Below, one piece after another: positions 38,016 to 46,945 of a DNA stretch of 64,000 bases; positions within the stretch are counted from its first letter, which is position 1, and the number at the start of each line of letters is the position of its first letter. The position numbers were made by a program, and so were the translations under genes. The stretch comes from an uncultured SAR116 cluster alpha proteobacterium (lineage in GTDB: Bacteria > Pseudomonadota > Alphaproteobacteria > Puniceispirillales > Puniceispirillaceae). Under the pieces are notes generated by a model, which saw only the letters and a list, made by a program, of their open reading frames with translations, had not been told where the DNA came from and did no database searches. The stretch spans positions 1 to 64,000 of the forward strand of contig CACJUX010000001.1 in assembly GCA_902596655.1 (NCBI GenBank), read 5' to 3'.

Positions 38016-39074
38016 CTATTTTTCAATGTCATTGTGCTGTAAAAATTGTCCGTTGTTGAGGTCAACTAGTGTCTTTTTACCAATAAGTGATTTGTATTCT
38101 CTGGCGGGGATGCCAGCGCAAGGTTTCTTACAGCTTAAATGTTCTAACGCTAGCAAAGTTCCCGCTGGTATAAATCGTGATGCTGTTAATGCCTGCCCAA
38201 AAAGGGTTTTTAAATCTGCGGCATTTGTAGCGAATAAGTTTTTTTGGACCGGGTTACATAACATCTCGCTAATCATTCGGACGCCCTCAGTTAAAAATTT
38301 GAGTTCGTCCAAAGTTAATGACGCGACACAATCTGGCCCGAACATTTCTTTACTGAAAGTAACGTGCACTTCTAACAATCTAGCGCCTAACGTAGTAGCG
38401 CTAAGACCAGGGAATATAAATGAAGAATGATCTGAAAGCCCAACGGGACAACCATACCTTTGTTTAAATTCTGATATCAAATTAAGACCAACAGAAGTGG
38501 GTGGGCAAGGGTAAGATGTTGTGCATTGCATTATCGCAAAACGATCCATCTTTGCTCTAATATGCGCAACAGTGAGGTCCAAATCTTCGAAACTGCTCAT
38601 CCCACTCGATAAAATAATGGGATTGCCTTTCGATAAAATGTTGTCAATCAACAGGTCGTTTGTAACTTCACCTGAGGCAATTTTCCACAAAGGCATTCCA
38701 ATGGCATCCAATAATTCAACAGCTTGCAGTGAGAATGGCGAACTAAGAAAAATTAATCCTAGGTCCTCAGCGTGAAGTTTTAAACCAATCCATTGCTCCT
38801 TAGTAAACTCCATTCGCCGCCAATAATCGGTTCTTGTTTTGTCCTGGTGACTAAATTTCGTCCGCCAGTCCTCTAGATCAGAACTCTCCGCTGCGGCTAT
38901 GTGAGTTTGAAACTTGATAGCATCAACCCCAGTCTTGGCAACTGCGTCTATGTAGGAATGAGCAATTCCAAGACTACCGTCGTGAGCCTGCCCAACCTCA
39001 GCAATTATGAAACAGTAGCCAGAATCATCAAAAATGTTATCGATTTTTTTTTTAAAAATTGGCTCGTATCCCAT
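38016..39074 (-). CDS. neuB: Nonulosonic (sialic-type) acid synthase with SAF domain, copy 1
   Basis: About 352 residues. Condenses PEP with ManNAc or a related 6-carbon sugar to a nine-carbon acid. The NeuB barrel is visible as CFIIAEVGQAHDGSLGIAH, DAIKFQTHIAAAES, WKIASGEVTNDLLI, ILSSGMSSFEDLDL, QCTTSYPCPP and VGLSDHSS; the C-terminal antifreeze-like SAF domain (about 290-350) has AGTLLALEHLSCKKPCAGIP. The ATG at 39074 follows AAGAGG. Lies 21 bp after neuC, forming one unit neuC-neuB-neuA. The unusual EVGQAHDG start (instead of E-x-G-x-N-H) is seen in Leg/Pse-like and divergent synthases. Confidence 0.88.
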   Translation of the reverse strand: MGYEPIFKKKIDNIFDDSGYCFIIAEVGQAHDGSLGIAHSYIDAVAKTGVDAIKFQTHIAAAESSDLEDWRTKFSHQDKTRTDYWRRMEFTKEQWIGLKLHAEDLGLIFLSSPFSLQAVELLDAIGMPLWKIASGEVTNDLLIDNILSKGNPIILSSGMSSFEDLDLTVAHIRAKMDRFAIMQCTTSYPCPPTSVGLNLISEFKQRYGCPVGLSDHSSFIFPGLSATTLGARLLEVHVTFSKEMFGPDCVASLTLDELKFLTEGVRMISEMLCNPVQKNLFATNAADLKTLFGQALTASRFIPAGTLLALEHLSCKKPCAGIPAREYKSLIGKKTLVDLNNGQFLQHNDIEK

Positions 39075-39095
39075 TAACAAACCTCTTGGCTTTTG

Positions 39096-40268
39096 CTACC
39101 CAAAATTTTCTTCTGGTACGTGCATTGATGGGAAACAGAGCTGTTTCTGAGAATATACATCAAGTTCTGTAATTTTTTTTGCGATTTTTACTGCAGCATC
39201 ACCTTTGCCGTACAAATTTGACGATTTGTAAGGCCCGTGTTTAATTTGTGCATCAACACAACGTACAATTTCAGTAACGTGTGTCTTGCAGTTAATTACG
39301 TTCCCAGCAGTTTCCCTGCCCTTTTGTCGATTACCAATTAAAACAACTGGGGTGCCCCAAAAAGAGGAGTCTCTGACAAAACTACTTGAATTCCCCAGTG
39401 CACAGGCTGCGTTACCCAAAAGATATTGGAAGTCTTCCGGCACGAAGTTTTTGACCACAGTGAGCCAATCAGTTAGTTCTGTAGACAGAAATCGCCGGAT
39501 AATTTTGCTTGTGCTATCTGATCCTGCGTCAATATTTGGCCACAACATAATCGCTGGTAACTTCAGCCTTTTGAGCGCCTTCAAAATTTCCTCCATCTCC
39601 AACTCTGCGGCTTTAATGTCTGTTGTTGTCGGGTGATGAATTACTAGCAGATAACTATCCGCAAAATTAAAATTTTTTGAAAAAATTGTGGGAAGACAAG
39701 ATTGATAGTTCTGCTTTTTTAGAGATAAAATCAGGTCTCCCACTGGGCACCCAAAGTTAAACACGGTGCTTGGTGCTTCACCCATATTAATAATATTTTT
39801 TCGAGCGGCATCAGTTGAAGGAAAATGGTAATGAGAAAATTTTGTTATAGCATGCCGAGTTGATTCATCAATGGAGCCGCTAATTTCACCGCCCTGAATG
39901 TGGACAACGCAAAAGTTTTGAAAAGCTGCCGCAAGTGCTGCCGCAAGCGCTTCAAATCTATCACCAATGATTAACACAACGTCAGGCTTCAGTTTATTCA
40001 GCGAGTTTGAAAATTCAATGACAGCCAATCCAAGAGATTTAGCCATAGTCAAGGGGATTGAACCCTCAACTTCAAAATATAATTCATCGGTGATTTTAAA
40101 ATTATCAGCTTGCGCTACTTCTGACGTCTGCTGAAATCGCCGAAGAACCATGCTGCCAGCGCAAATAATGTCAAGATTGACATTATCATTTTTTTTTAAC
40201 TCGAGAAGTATCGGTTTCATGCGCCCGTAATTTGCGCGATCAACTAATACAGACACGACATTGAGCAT
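39096..40268 (-). CDS. neuC: Hydrolysing UDP-GlcNAc-type 2-epimerase (NeuC/LegG)
   Basis: A 390-residue enzyme making free ManNAc (or a diacetamido analogue) from the UDP-sugar for the following synthase. NeuC features: VVSVLVDRANYGRMKPILLEL in place of GTRPE, VVLIIGDRFEALAAALAAA (DRxE), IQGGEISGSIDESTRHAITK, HHPTT, GNSSSFVRDSSFWGTPVVLIGNRQKGRE with its R-Q-x-G-R. ATG with an AGAGGTG site. Only 10 bp after the flippase gene stop. The GGE-x-x-G-x-x-D-E-x-x-R-H-x-I-T-K segment is typical of hydrolysing epimerases. Confidence 0.9.
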   Translation of the reverse strand: MLNVVSVLVDRANYGRMKPILLELKKNDNVNLDIICAGSMVLRRFQQTSEVAQADNFKITDELYFEVEGSIPLTMAKSLGLAVIEFSNSLNKLKPDVVLIIGDRFEALAAALAAAFQNFCVVHIQGGEISGSIDESTRHAITKFSHYHFPSTDAARKNIINMGEAPSTVFNFGCPVGDLILSLKKQNYQSCLPTIFSKNFNFADSYLLVIHHPTTTDIKAAELEMEEILKALKRLKLPAIMLWPNIDAGSDSTSKIIRRFLSTELTDWLTVVKNFVPEDFQYLLGNAACALGNSSSFVRDSSFWGTPVVLIGNRQKGRETAGNVINCKTHVTEIVRCVDAQIKHGPYKSSNLYGKGDAAVKIAKKITELDVYSQKQLCFPSMHVPEENFG

Positions 40269-40278
40269 CTGTTCACCT

Positions 40279-41826
40279 CTACAGTCTATTTTTTCTAGAT
40301 AAGTTCAAAAGTTTTGTTGTCTGACCGAAGGCTTTAAGGCATATCACATGAAACTTTTCTCTCCAAAAAATGATAACATAAATCGCCATCAGGCTTGCTG
40401 AAAAAATTATGACTTGGCAAGTAACAATCAAAACGCCAAGCACGATGTTCTCAAACGTCGTATATGATACGAGCTCGTCCAATGTTAAAAATTTATCAAT
40501 AAACAACATCAAGCTGTAACCAATACATTGTGAGAGTGCTAGCTTGGTCAGAGCTCGACCTACGTCTATCCAATTATTGAAAATCTGGAGTAAGACAAAT
40601 CCTAAAATCCAGAATGAAAAAAGAGTGAAAACTAAAGTTGCTGTTAGAGAAACAAATCTCATATCACCAGTTTGATGAATTGCAAAATAGCCGAACCCCA
40701 ACAAAACACAAATCGCAATAGCTTGAGATAAGTGTCCAAACCTAAACTGATTTGTTGCCATCAGATATGCAAATGTTATTCCGCGAGCCCTGAGAAAAAA
40801 AAATCCAAAAGCTAATATTTTTAGATGTATGAGCGCTTCGAGGAACTCGGTAAGTATGACCTCAACAAGGAAGGTAAATGCAAAGTAACCACTGGCAAAA
40901 ATTGTTCCAGACAAATACAAATACGCCCAGAACATACTTCCAAAGTATTTACTAAAGCTAACCCTGTTTTCGTCCTCCAAATTATTATTTAAGACCATGT
41001 CACGAATTAACACTTTATTAATACTATCTACTATGTTCGCGGCTATCTCCAACAGAGACATAGCGAGTGCGAAAACACCTGCTAATTGCATAGAAAAATT
41101 AGTAAATACGAGTGCGGAAGTACTTTTTCTAAAAAGTGAACCTCCAAAATTATGCAAACTTATTGAGAAGCCTAATGTGATAGATTTAAATAAAACCGTT
41201 TTGTTTATCTTTGGTATAATCTTCACATTCATTACGTTAAAGATTGAAATTGCAGTCGCAAGTTCAACCAACAACATGGAGTAAAAGACGCCAGCTAGCT
41301 TAAAAAATATAATCGAAGGCAGTACCAAGACAGGGAAAGCTACGCTCACATAGAACTCACGCTTAGCCATAAGTGAAAACATACCATAACCAAAGGCTAT
41401 TTGTGATAGGTCTTCATTAACACGAGATATTAAAATAAGAATTGATACGGCAATTAATACATCGAGTGTTATGAACTCTTTGAATTCAAAATCAAATTGA
41501 TAAATTATCCAAGCGAGCAGCACAGTCAGTAATCTTGTGAAAAAATCAAAAGTTACAACTGTGCCAATTAAATTTTCCGGGCTTCCATTATTCCCTGCCT
41601 TAAGTATTTTTGGAATTTCAAGATTAAGCGAAATGTGAGCGCCCAGATTGTCAAACCTTGCAAAAGAAATGGCCAAATTTACAAATTTGTATGCACCAAA
41701 AAGGGCCGGCCCCAAGAGATATGGAAGTAAAAATGAAACTGGCATTGATACAAGCTTTGAAAATAACTTTGAGCCAAATATTTTTATGATATCGTCATAA
41801 ATTGTTAATTTTTGATCTTTGGACAA
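40279..41826 (-). CDS. Polysaccharide flippase-like membrane protein (Wzx/MATE-like)
   Basis: A 515-residue protein with twelve or more hydrophobic helices spread over the whole length, starting with FGSKLFSKLVSMPVSFLLPYLLGPALFGAYKFVNLA, of the kind (L-G-P-x-x-F-G-x-Y/A) seen in Wzx flippases. It would move undecaprenyl-linked repeat units across the inner membrane. The start is a TTG at 41826. It is the first gene of a long minus-strand block Wzx-neuC-neuB-neuA-GT-GT-phosphonate-Wzy. Confidence 0.82.
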   Translation of the reverse strand: MSKDQKLTIYDDIIKIFGSKLFSKLVSMPVSFLLPYLLGPALFGAYKFVNLAISFARFDNLGAHISLNLEIPKILKAGNNGSPENLIGTVVTFDFFTRLLTVLLAWIIYQFDFEFKEFITLDVLIAVSILILISRVNEDLSQIAFGYGMFSLMAKREFYVSVAFPVLVLPSIIFFKLAGVFYSMLLVELATAISIFNVMNVKIIPKINKTVLFKSITLGFSISLHNFGGSLFRKSTSALVFTNFSMQLAGVFALAMSLLEIAANIVDSINKVLIRDMVLNNNLEDENRVSFSKYFGSMFWAYLYLSGTIFASGYFAFTFLVEVILTEFLEALIHLKILAFGFFFLRARGITFAYLMATNQFRFGHLSQAIAICVLLGFGYFAIHQTGDMRFVSLTATLVFTLFSFWILGFVLLQIFNNWIDVGRALTKLALSQCIGYSLMLFIDKFLTLDELVSYTTFENIVLGVLIVTCQVIIFSASLMAIYVIIFWREKFHVICLKAFGQTTKLLNLSRKNRL

Positions 41827-42263
41827 TTCGTTTTTCCAAGCTTTCCTAACTGTAATTTGTCGTGCATTGTAGCTTCAATTTGAAAGGCTTACAAATAACC
41901 AAGAACAAGATCTCAACACCTTTTTGTAGGTTGGTTAGAAAGTTCGTCAGATATGAATGAAAAAGAAAGAAAAAATTTTTTCTTCTGACATCACCAACGA
42001 CCATTAAAACTTCAATACCTAATTAATTCCACTTTTTTGCGCTGTGGAGTAGTTTGGCAGGGCATATATTCCAAATTTATTACCAATTATTTGTCTGCTT
42101 AAAAAAATGCCTTCAAAGCCAAAGAGACTAGTCATGGCCTTTTTTTCTACAATTTTATGTTGTAGATATCTAAATATTATTGGATGGAAATCTTCTAAAT
42201 TATGCTGGTCAGAAACTGTCACCCGAACTTAAATGTCTAAAAATTTTTGTCGAGGATAATTAA
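41827..42263. other. Gap between divergent genes
   Basis: 437 bp between the flippase and the plus-strand methyltransferase-like gene. It contains a 67-codon frame starting with GTG (42019-42222, minus) with no family resemblance; I do not call it a gene. Promoters for both directions are expected here. Confidence 0.45.
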
Positions 42264-43094
42264 GTGGAAAAGATTTTTGAGGGATTGGTTGATTATAAGG
42301 AATATTTAACGAAGAACCCTTTTTACAAAAAGCTAGGAATTAACTTACAAGATTACGAAGCATCAAATGGGAAAGAACCAACTTCACCATACCGAAATAT
42401 TGATCCCTCAATGATGGAGCCAATTTCAGCAGATTTAGATGACCTGGTAAGATTACATTTTTTAGCAACAAGCCGAAAAGCTACAACAATTTTGGAGTTT
42501 GGTGTCGGTAAAAGCACAGTTGTACTCGACGATGCGTTAACACTTAATAAGCAAAGATATGAGAAATATGTTAAAAATGAATTGAGAAGAAGTAACGCCT
42601 TTGAGTGTCATTCAGTCGATAACATCAAACATTGGATAGACGTCTGCAAAGCAACAGCGGAAACAGACAATGTCAGTTATCACTTCACTAAATGTTCTGT
42701 TTCGTCATTTAATGGTAGAGTTTGCACGTTCTATGACTCACTACCCAACATTTGTCCTGATTTAATTTACGTAGATGCTCCCGATCAGTTTTCTCCAGAA
42801 GGAGATGTTAGAGGCATAAATACGAATCATCGTGATAGGTGGAGCATGGCGGCAGACCTCCTCGCTATTGAATATTTTTTATTACCAGGAGCCTTAATCA
42901 TAGTCGATGGGCGAACCACAAATGCCAGATTTCTTAGGCAAAACCTACAAAGAAATTGGTCCTACCAGCATATCGTTGAAATGGACCAACATTTTTTTGA
43001 ACTCTTGGAAGAACCGATTGGCATTTATAATAAAAAACAAATCGATTTCTGCTTGGGTGACGAATTTTATATCAGGTTGAAAAATAGTAATTGA
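42264..43094 (+). CDS. Methyltransferase-like protein of unknown specificity
   Basis: A 276-residue soluble protein. A SAM-binding-like motif TILEFGVGKSTVVLDDAL lies near residue 75, CPDLIYVDAPDQFSPEGDV near 165-180 and GALIIVDGRTTNARFLRQNL near 215, the sequence of strands seen in class I methyltransferase folds (including the FkbM-like and macrocin-like enzymes). The acidic Asp-Ala-Pro-Asp and late Asp-Gly-Arg are suggestive of metal-dependent O-methyltransfer but this is not certain. GTG start with a GAGGATAA ribosome site. Probably in one unit with the deacetylase gene 245 bp downstream. Confidence 0.55.
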   Translation: MEKIFEGLVDYKEYLTKNPFYKKLGINLQDYEASNGKEPTSPYRNIDPSMMEPISADLDDLVRLHFLATSRKATTILEFGVGKSTVVLDDALTLNKQRYEKYVKNELRRSNAFECHSVDNIKHWIDVCKATAETDNVSYHFTKCSVSSFNGRVCTFYDSLPNICPDLIYVDAPDQFSPEGDVRGINTNHRDRWSMAADLLAIEYFLLPGALIIVDGRTTNARFLRQNLQRNWSYQHIVEMDQHFFELLEEPIGIYNKKQIDFCLGDEFYIRLKNSN

Positions 43095-43339
43095 GGGCTT
43101 TGCTTGTAATTTCAGCCTCAAAAAAGAAAATCGTTTACATACAGTTTGTACTTTAACAAAGAGTTTAAAAAACGCATTTAGTTTACCCCTTTTTATTAAA
43201 TCGGCTTTAATCAAATTATTATGAGGCTACACATAATCTACTAATGGCGTTTACCCTTATATTGAATAACAAGTTTTAATTCTTGGCATAAACTCAACCC
43301 AACATTCAGATCTCTATTGCGCCAACAAGGTTTTTAAAA

Positions 43340-44266
43340 ATGAAAGCTATAATGTATCACTATGTTCAAGAATACAGTTCTGATCTTCCCTACTTCAGAT
43401 ATTTAGACATAAGGAATTTTGTTAAACAACTTGATCTTTTTGAAAAAAAATTTGGATTTGTTAGTAAAACAGAATGGATGCTTGCGATTGAACGGAAAAG
43501 GCTCGGTGACGCCAAAGGGAAGGTGTTACTAACATTTGATGATGCGATGAGTTGCCATTATCAGTACGTATATACTGAATTAAAAAGGCGCAACCTATGG
43601 GGAATTTTTTATGTTCCAACACAACCTTACATCACTAACAAAATGCTCAACGTACACAGGATCCATTTACTGTGCGGTGCCATTAACGGTGTAGAACTAC
43701 TGGAAAGGTTACTTTATTTTTTAGAAGAAAAAATGATCCCTGATAAAAAAATAAGGGCATTTAAGGAAGATACTTACACAAACCAAAGCAATTATGAGGG
43801 TATTTCTCAGTTCAAGAGAATACTGAATTATTTTGTTAGCTATCATTATAGAGAAGCTCTGATTGACAAGGTTGCCAATTTTTTTGATTACAAGTTTGAG
43901 GCGCCAACTTTTTATTTATCAGTTGAAGAACTTCAGGAAATGCATGCTTATGGAAACATTATAGGCGCTCATACCGTCTCACATCCCGTGATGAGCAAAT
44001 TAAGCGCAGGAGCTCAATTGTCAGAAATTGTGAATTCTTTTAATTTTTTGGATAATATTAATTGTCAAACATCTAAGACTTATTGTCATCCATATGGCGG
44101 GTTCCACTCCTTTGACGATCTCACTATTGATATTCTCTATTCTCAGAACGTTCAGTATTCGTTCAATGTAGAACACCGTGATATCATAGATGCAGATTTG
44201 ATTTCATCGGTCCAATGTCTTCCTAGGTTTGATTGTAATAAATTTCCATTCGGGAAAGCTTCCTAA
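43340..44266 (+). CDS. Polysaccharide deacetylase (NodB fold)
   Basis: A 308-residue carbohydrate esterase family 4-type protein: AIMYHYVQEY at the N-terminus, VLLTFDDAMS (about 67-76, catalytic and metal Asp), an inserted region after PTQPYITNKMLNVHRIHLL, IIGAHTVSHPVMSKL (about 210, the two metal His) and CHPYGGFHSFDD. All catalytic motifs are intact. No signal peptide, so it may act on a cytoplasmic lipid-linked or nucleotide sugar. It is the same subfamily as the deacetylase-like C-terminus of the 1091-residue fusion at 22442: both have a VHKVQLL/VHRIHLL segment and LPRFD near the end. Confidence 0.85.
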   Translation: MKAIMYHYVQEYSSDLPYFRYLDIRNFVKQLDLFEKKFGFVSKTEWMLAIERKRLGDAKGKVLLTFDDAMSCHYQYVYTELKRRNLWGIFYVPTQPYITNKMLNVHRIHLLCGAINGVELLERLLYFLEEKMIPDKKIRAFKEDTYTNQSNYEGISQFKRILNYFVSYHYREALIDKVANFFDYKFEAPTFYLSVEELQEMHAYGNIIGAHTVSHPVMSKLSAGAQLSEIVNSFNFLDNINCQTSKTYCHPYGGFHSFDDLTIDILYSQNVQYSFNVEHRDIIDADLISSVQCLPRFDCNKFPFGKAS

Positions 44267-44396
44267 TTTTATTTCGCCACGGATACTTAGGTGAACAACA
44301 ACAATGGATAGATTTCTGAAAAACAATTTGGGGGGAAGTTATATTTAGTAGACGAGACGAAGTTTAATAAAAATTAACGGACTAAATTGTCGTAAA

Positions 44397-44573
44397 TTAC
44401 AATTGAGGAAATTTAAAAGCCTCATCCAAGTACACTGTGTATTCGTAAAGAGACAAAATAACCAATATGTTGTTGATGACGAGAAATGTTTTCCTTATTG
44501 AGTTTTCCAAGTGTTCAGTTGGTACGCAGTTTTGTATGTATCGATCTATCAACGAGAATCCAATTAGTTTCAT
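44397..44573 (-). CDS. Hypothetical 58-residue protein coupled to the FAD oxidoreductase gene
   Basis: An open frame of 58 codons whose ATG overlaps the stop of the upstream oxidoreductase gene as ATGA, the same coupling used elsewhere in this locus. It has a hydrophobic stretch TFLVINNILVILSL at about 29-42 and acidic surroundings, so a small membrane-associated protein is possible. I recognise no family. It could equally be chance or the 5' stub of a decayed gene; the following DNA to 44267 shows no continuation. Confidence 0.35.
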   Translation of the reverse strand: MKLIGFSLIDRYIQNCVPTEHLENSIRKTFLVINNILVILSLYEYTVYLDEAFKFPQL

Positions 44574-46129
44574 AAATTAAGTTTGGCGAGTCTCTCTTCG
44601 TCACCCAAATAAACTCCATCTTTTAAAAGAGATTTCTGCAAATTTTTGACGTTTATCGTTGTTGGGTTGCATTTTTCTTTAACACATAGCGCTGCGGCAG
44701 CACCCGCAGCTTGGCCTAAAATCATGCAACCACCCTTGGTGCGATATCTTATAAAATAGTCAGTAGAGACAGTTGGGCCTGTGGCAACCAATAAATTTTT
44801 TCCTTTTGCGGGGACCATGCAAAAGAAAGGCAATTCATAATTTTGATCCTCCTTTCTCGACAACATCCCCACAACATCATCATATTCCAAATATTTGAAA
44901 ATTTCCTCTATTGTAATTACCCTTTCTCCAATGATTTGCGCAGCACGTCGGACCCCTAGTAACGATGGAGTAGCGGCAATAAAAGAATTTTCAAACCCAG
45001 CAACATGATTTTTCAAAAAACGCCAAATTTCTATAACTGCAAGATGGCCGTCAATCATACAATTTGAATAATCAAAAGGATCAAAGGGATTCATCATCAC
45101 CCTAGTTGCGTTAATAGATGCGATGCTACTTAATCTGCTTCCATCAATGTTGCAACCAACACCATCCAGCAGAATTTGGAATTTACCAACTCTGGTTGAG
45201 AATTCCTGTTTTTCAATTAACTCATTTAATTTAGACGAGAAATGTTCCTCATGGGGAAGAGAAAAGATACCTTTTTCGTCCCAGACATTTCTTACTTGGG
45301 CCAAGTCTTCTTTTAACTCACCTCGCTTGGATTCTTTGAATTCGCTGGGGTTGCTCTCAAGGTATCTTAAAAGCCCTTCAAAATTTACATTGCCAATTGA
45401 AAACTGAATTGCAGAATTTTGTTCTGTCGGCCTTACCCAGCCTTTGTCTCGAAGAATTTGTTTAACACCATCAACAACATTTTTATTTTCAGACACTGCA
45501 ATATTGACGGGGGCACCTATAAATCTAGCCACATCAGCTTTGTTCGTGCAATCAACAAAAATTTTTGCATTTATAGCGCGCAAGCCGTTGGGAGAACTAA
45601 CGAGAATACTTGTAATTACATTTTCTTCTAAATTCGCTTCGACCATTGTGGTATCAAGCAAAACATGGACACCCGCCTCTTTAATCATCTGGTTTACAAC
45701 GTATTTAAAAATTTCAATGTCTATAGGAATTTTGCCAATATTCCAGTCCCGCCAACTGTCAACCAACCCACCTTCTCTGACAAGACGAGACATCATTTCG
45801 TCCATGATGCCAAACGTGATCTGTTTACCTTTAATATCAAAAAATTGGTTTGACCAAGCTACATTGACACCTGATGTAACCTGACCTCCAAGAATACCAT
45901 TTTTTTCTATCAATAATGTCCTTACTCCATTTCGAGCACAAGCTATTGCAGCGGTGATGCCACTTACGCCACCACCGACTACCACCACGTCCGTTTGAGC
46001 TAGAATAGAAAAGCGCTTTTTTTGTTGAATAACGTAACCAAGTGATTTGTCTAAGGTCTTAGTTGCTATCAGAGTTGAATAAAGCTTAAAGACTCGACTG
46101 TATATCTTTGAAAACAAGAGCCTCCTCAT
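44570..46129 (-). CDS. FAD-dependent oxidoreductase (FAD_oxidored family)
   Basis: A 519-residue flavoprotein. After about 45 residues of N-terminal extension comes the dinucleotide-binding motif VVVVGGGVSGITAAIACARNG (48-68, shown in part: GGGVSG) with the acidic end LIEKNGILGGQVTSG. Later: IFVDCTNKADVARFIGAP, and the C-terminal TKGGCMILGQAAGAAAALCV with ending GVYLGDEE, typical of FAD_oxidored proteins that oxidise alcohols or sugars. No signal peptide seen. In a glycan locus it may oxidise a sugar hydroxyl. It follows the formyltransferase-like gene by 54 bp. Confidence 0.75.
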   Translation of the reverse strand: MRRLLFSKIYSRVFKLYSTLIATKTLDKSLGYVIQQKKRFSILAQTDVVVVGGGVSGITAAIACARNGVRTLLIEKNGILGGQVTSGVNVAWSNQFFDIKGKQITFGIMDEMMSRLVREGGLVDSWRDWNIGKIPIDIEIFKYVVNQMIKEAGVHVLLDTTMVEANLEENVITSILVSSPNGLRAINAKIFVDCTNKADVARFIGAPVNIAVSENKNVVDGVKQILRDKGWVRPTEQNSAIQFSIGNVNFEGLLRYLESNPSEFKESKRGELKEDLAQVRNVWDEKGIFSLPHEEHFSSKLNELIEKQEFSTRVGKFQILLDGVGCNIDGSRLSSIASINATRVMMNPFDPFDYSNCMIDGHLAVIEIWRFLKNHVAGFENSFIAATPSLLGVRRAAQIIGERVITIEEIFKYLEYDDVVGMLSRKEDQNYELPFFCMVPAKGKNLLVATGPTVSTDYFIRYRTKGGCMILGQAAGAAAALCVKEKCNPTTINVKNLQKSLLKDGVYLGDEERLAKLNL

Positions 46130-46183
46130 ATTGATTCCTTATGTTGGCTTGCCAAACATACCACTTAAAATGCATTTTTTTAA

Positions 46184-46945
46184 TTATTTGGCTTCGATGG
46201 TTCCGATTGCTCTTTTTATCATTTCAAAAGAGACAATTGAGTTTGTGTTATCGGTTAAGTTAATTTCATCAGGCCTTAATGGTTTGGCGTCAGCAAACTT
46301 GTCTCTTATGTTATTCAAAATATTTTCAGCGGTTAAATGTTCAAGCCTTCTCTGTAACTCCTCAAAAGTATCAGTTGGACAGACTGCTAATTCCTTAGAC
46401 GAAAATACTACATCGAATGCGCTGTTTCCATTAATAACTATAGTTGAAGTTCCAATTGTTTTTTTATTTAGAATACTCCAAACCAACCCGTTAACAGTGA
46501 CTCGATTTGTGGTCGGTTCTCTGTTACCCAAAATAATCTTACCCCTCGTAGCTGCTATTAGATCCTTGGATAAAATGCTAGGCTCAGCAAGAACTACTAA
46601 ACAATCTTTGATGCTGAAAATATGTGCAAGGAATTCCCCCGATTTTGGATTGTCAAATAGGTGAATCGGAATTTTGTTGGATTTGGCAAGTTTGTGAACC
46701 TGGTTATTCTCAGAAGTGTCGAAGTAAGGTTCATTATTGAATTTTCCAAGGCTTAAAATTAGAGAAGCTAGGCCATATTTTTTCAGATATTCGAATTTTG
46801 TTTCTAGCCTCCTTGTGATACGAGCTACCCTTGACTCTAAAAAAATGGCTGTGGGTTTAGGGCCTTCCTGAATCAATCCTTGCAGTATTTCTTTTGTAAT
46901 AAGAGTATTTTTATCCCCTACAAGGATAATTTTTCCATCAGACAA
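46184..46945 (-). CDS. Formyltransferase-like protein without the usual active site
   Basis: A 253-residue protein. Residues 95-235 follow the formyltransferase fold seen in Fmt and sugar N-formyltransferases: IKDCLVVLAEPSILSKDLI, then RVTVNGLVWSILNKKTIGTSTIVI, AFDVVFSSKELAV and PTDTFEELQRRLEHLTAENIL. The normally conserved N-x-H of the family (in INLHPSLLPxYRG) is replaced by ILGNREPTT, so the catalytic Asn-His pair is missing or altered; the later Asp may be kept. The N-terminal part ILVGDKNTLITKEILQGLI is Rossmann-like. TTG start overlapping the preceding stop by 8 bp. The assignment rests on pattern only. Confidence 0.5.
   Translation of the reverse strand: MSDGKIILVGDKNTLITKEILQGLIQEGPKPTAIFLESRVARITRRLETKFEYLKKYGLASLILSLGKFNNEPYFDTSENNQVHKLAKSNKIPIHLFDNPKSGEFLAHIFSIKDCLVVLAEPSILSKDLIAATRGKIILGNREPTTNRVTVNGLVWSILNKKTIGTSTIVINGNSAFDVVFSSKELAVCPTDTFEELQRRLEHLTAENILNNIRDKFADAKPLRPDEINLTDNTNSIVSFEMIKRAIGTIEAK

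Noticed and set aside
40050-40068. tRNA T-arm-like sequence (GGGATTGAACCCTC) on the minus strand
   Set aside because: It is inside neuC and encodes VEGSIPLTM in frame; no acceptor, D- or anticodon arm surrounds it.
42019-42222. 67-codon minus-strand frame starting with GTG
   Set aside because: No recognised family or ribosome site; may be a chance frame or an unrecognisable gene fragment.
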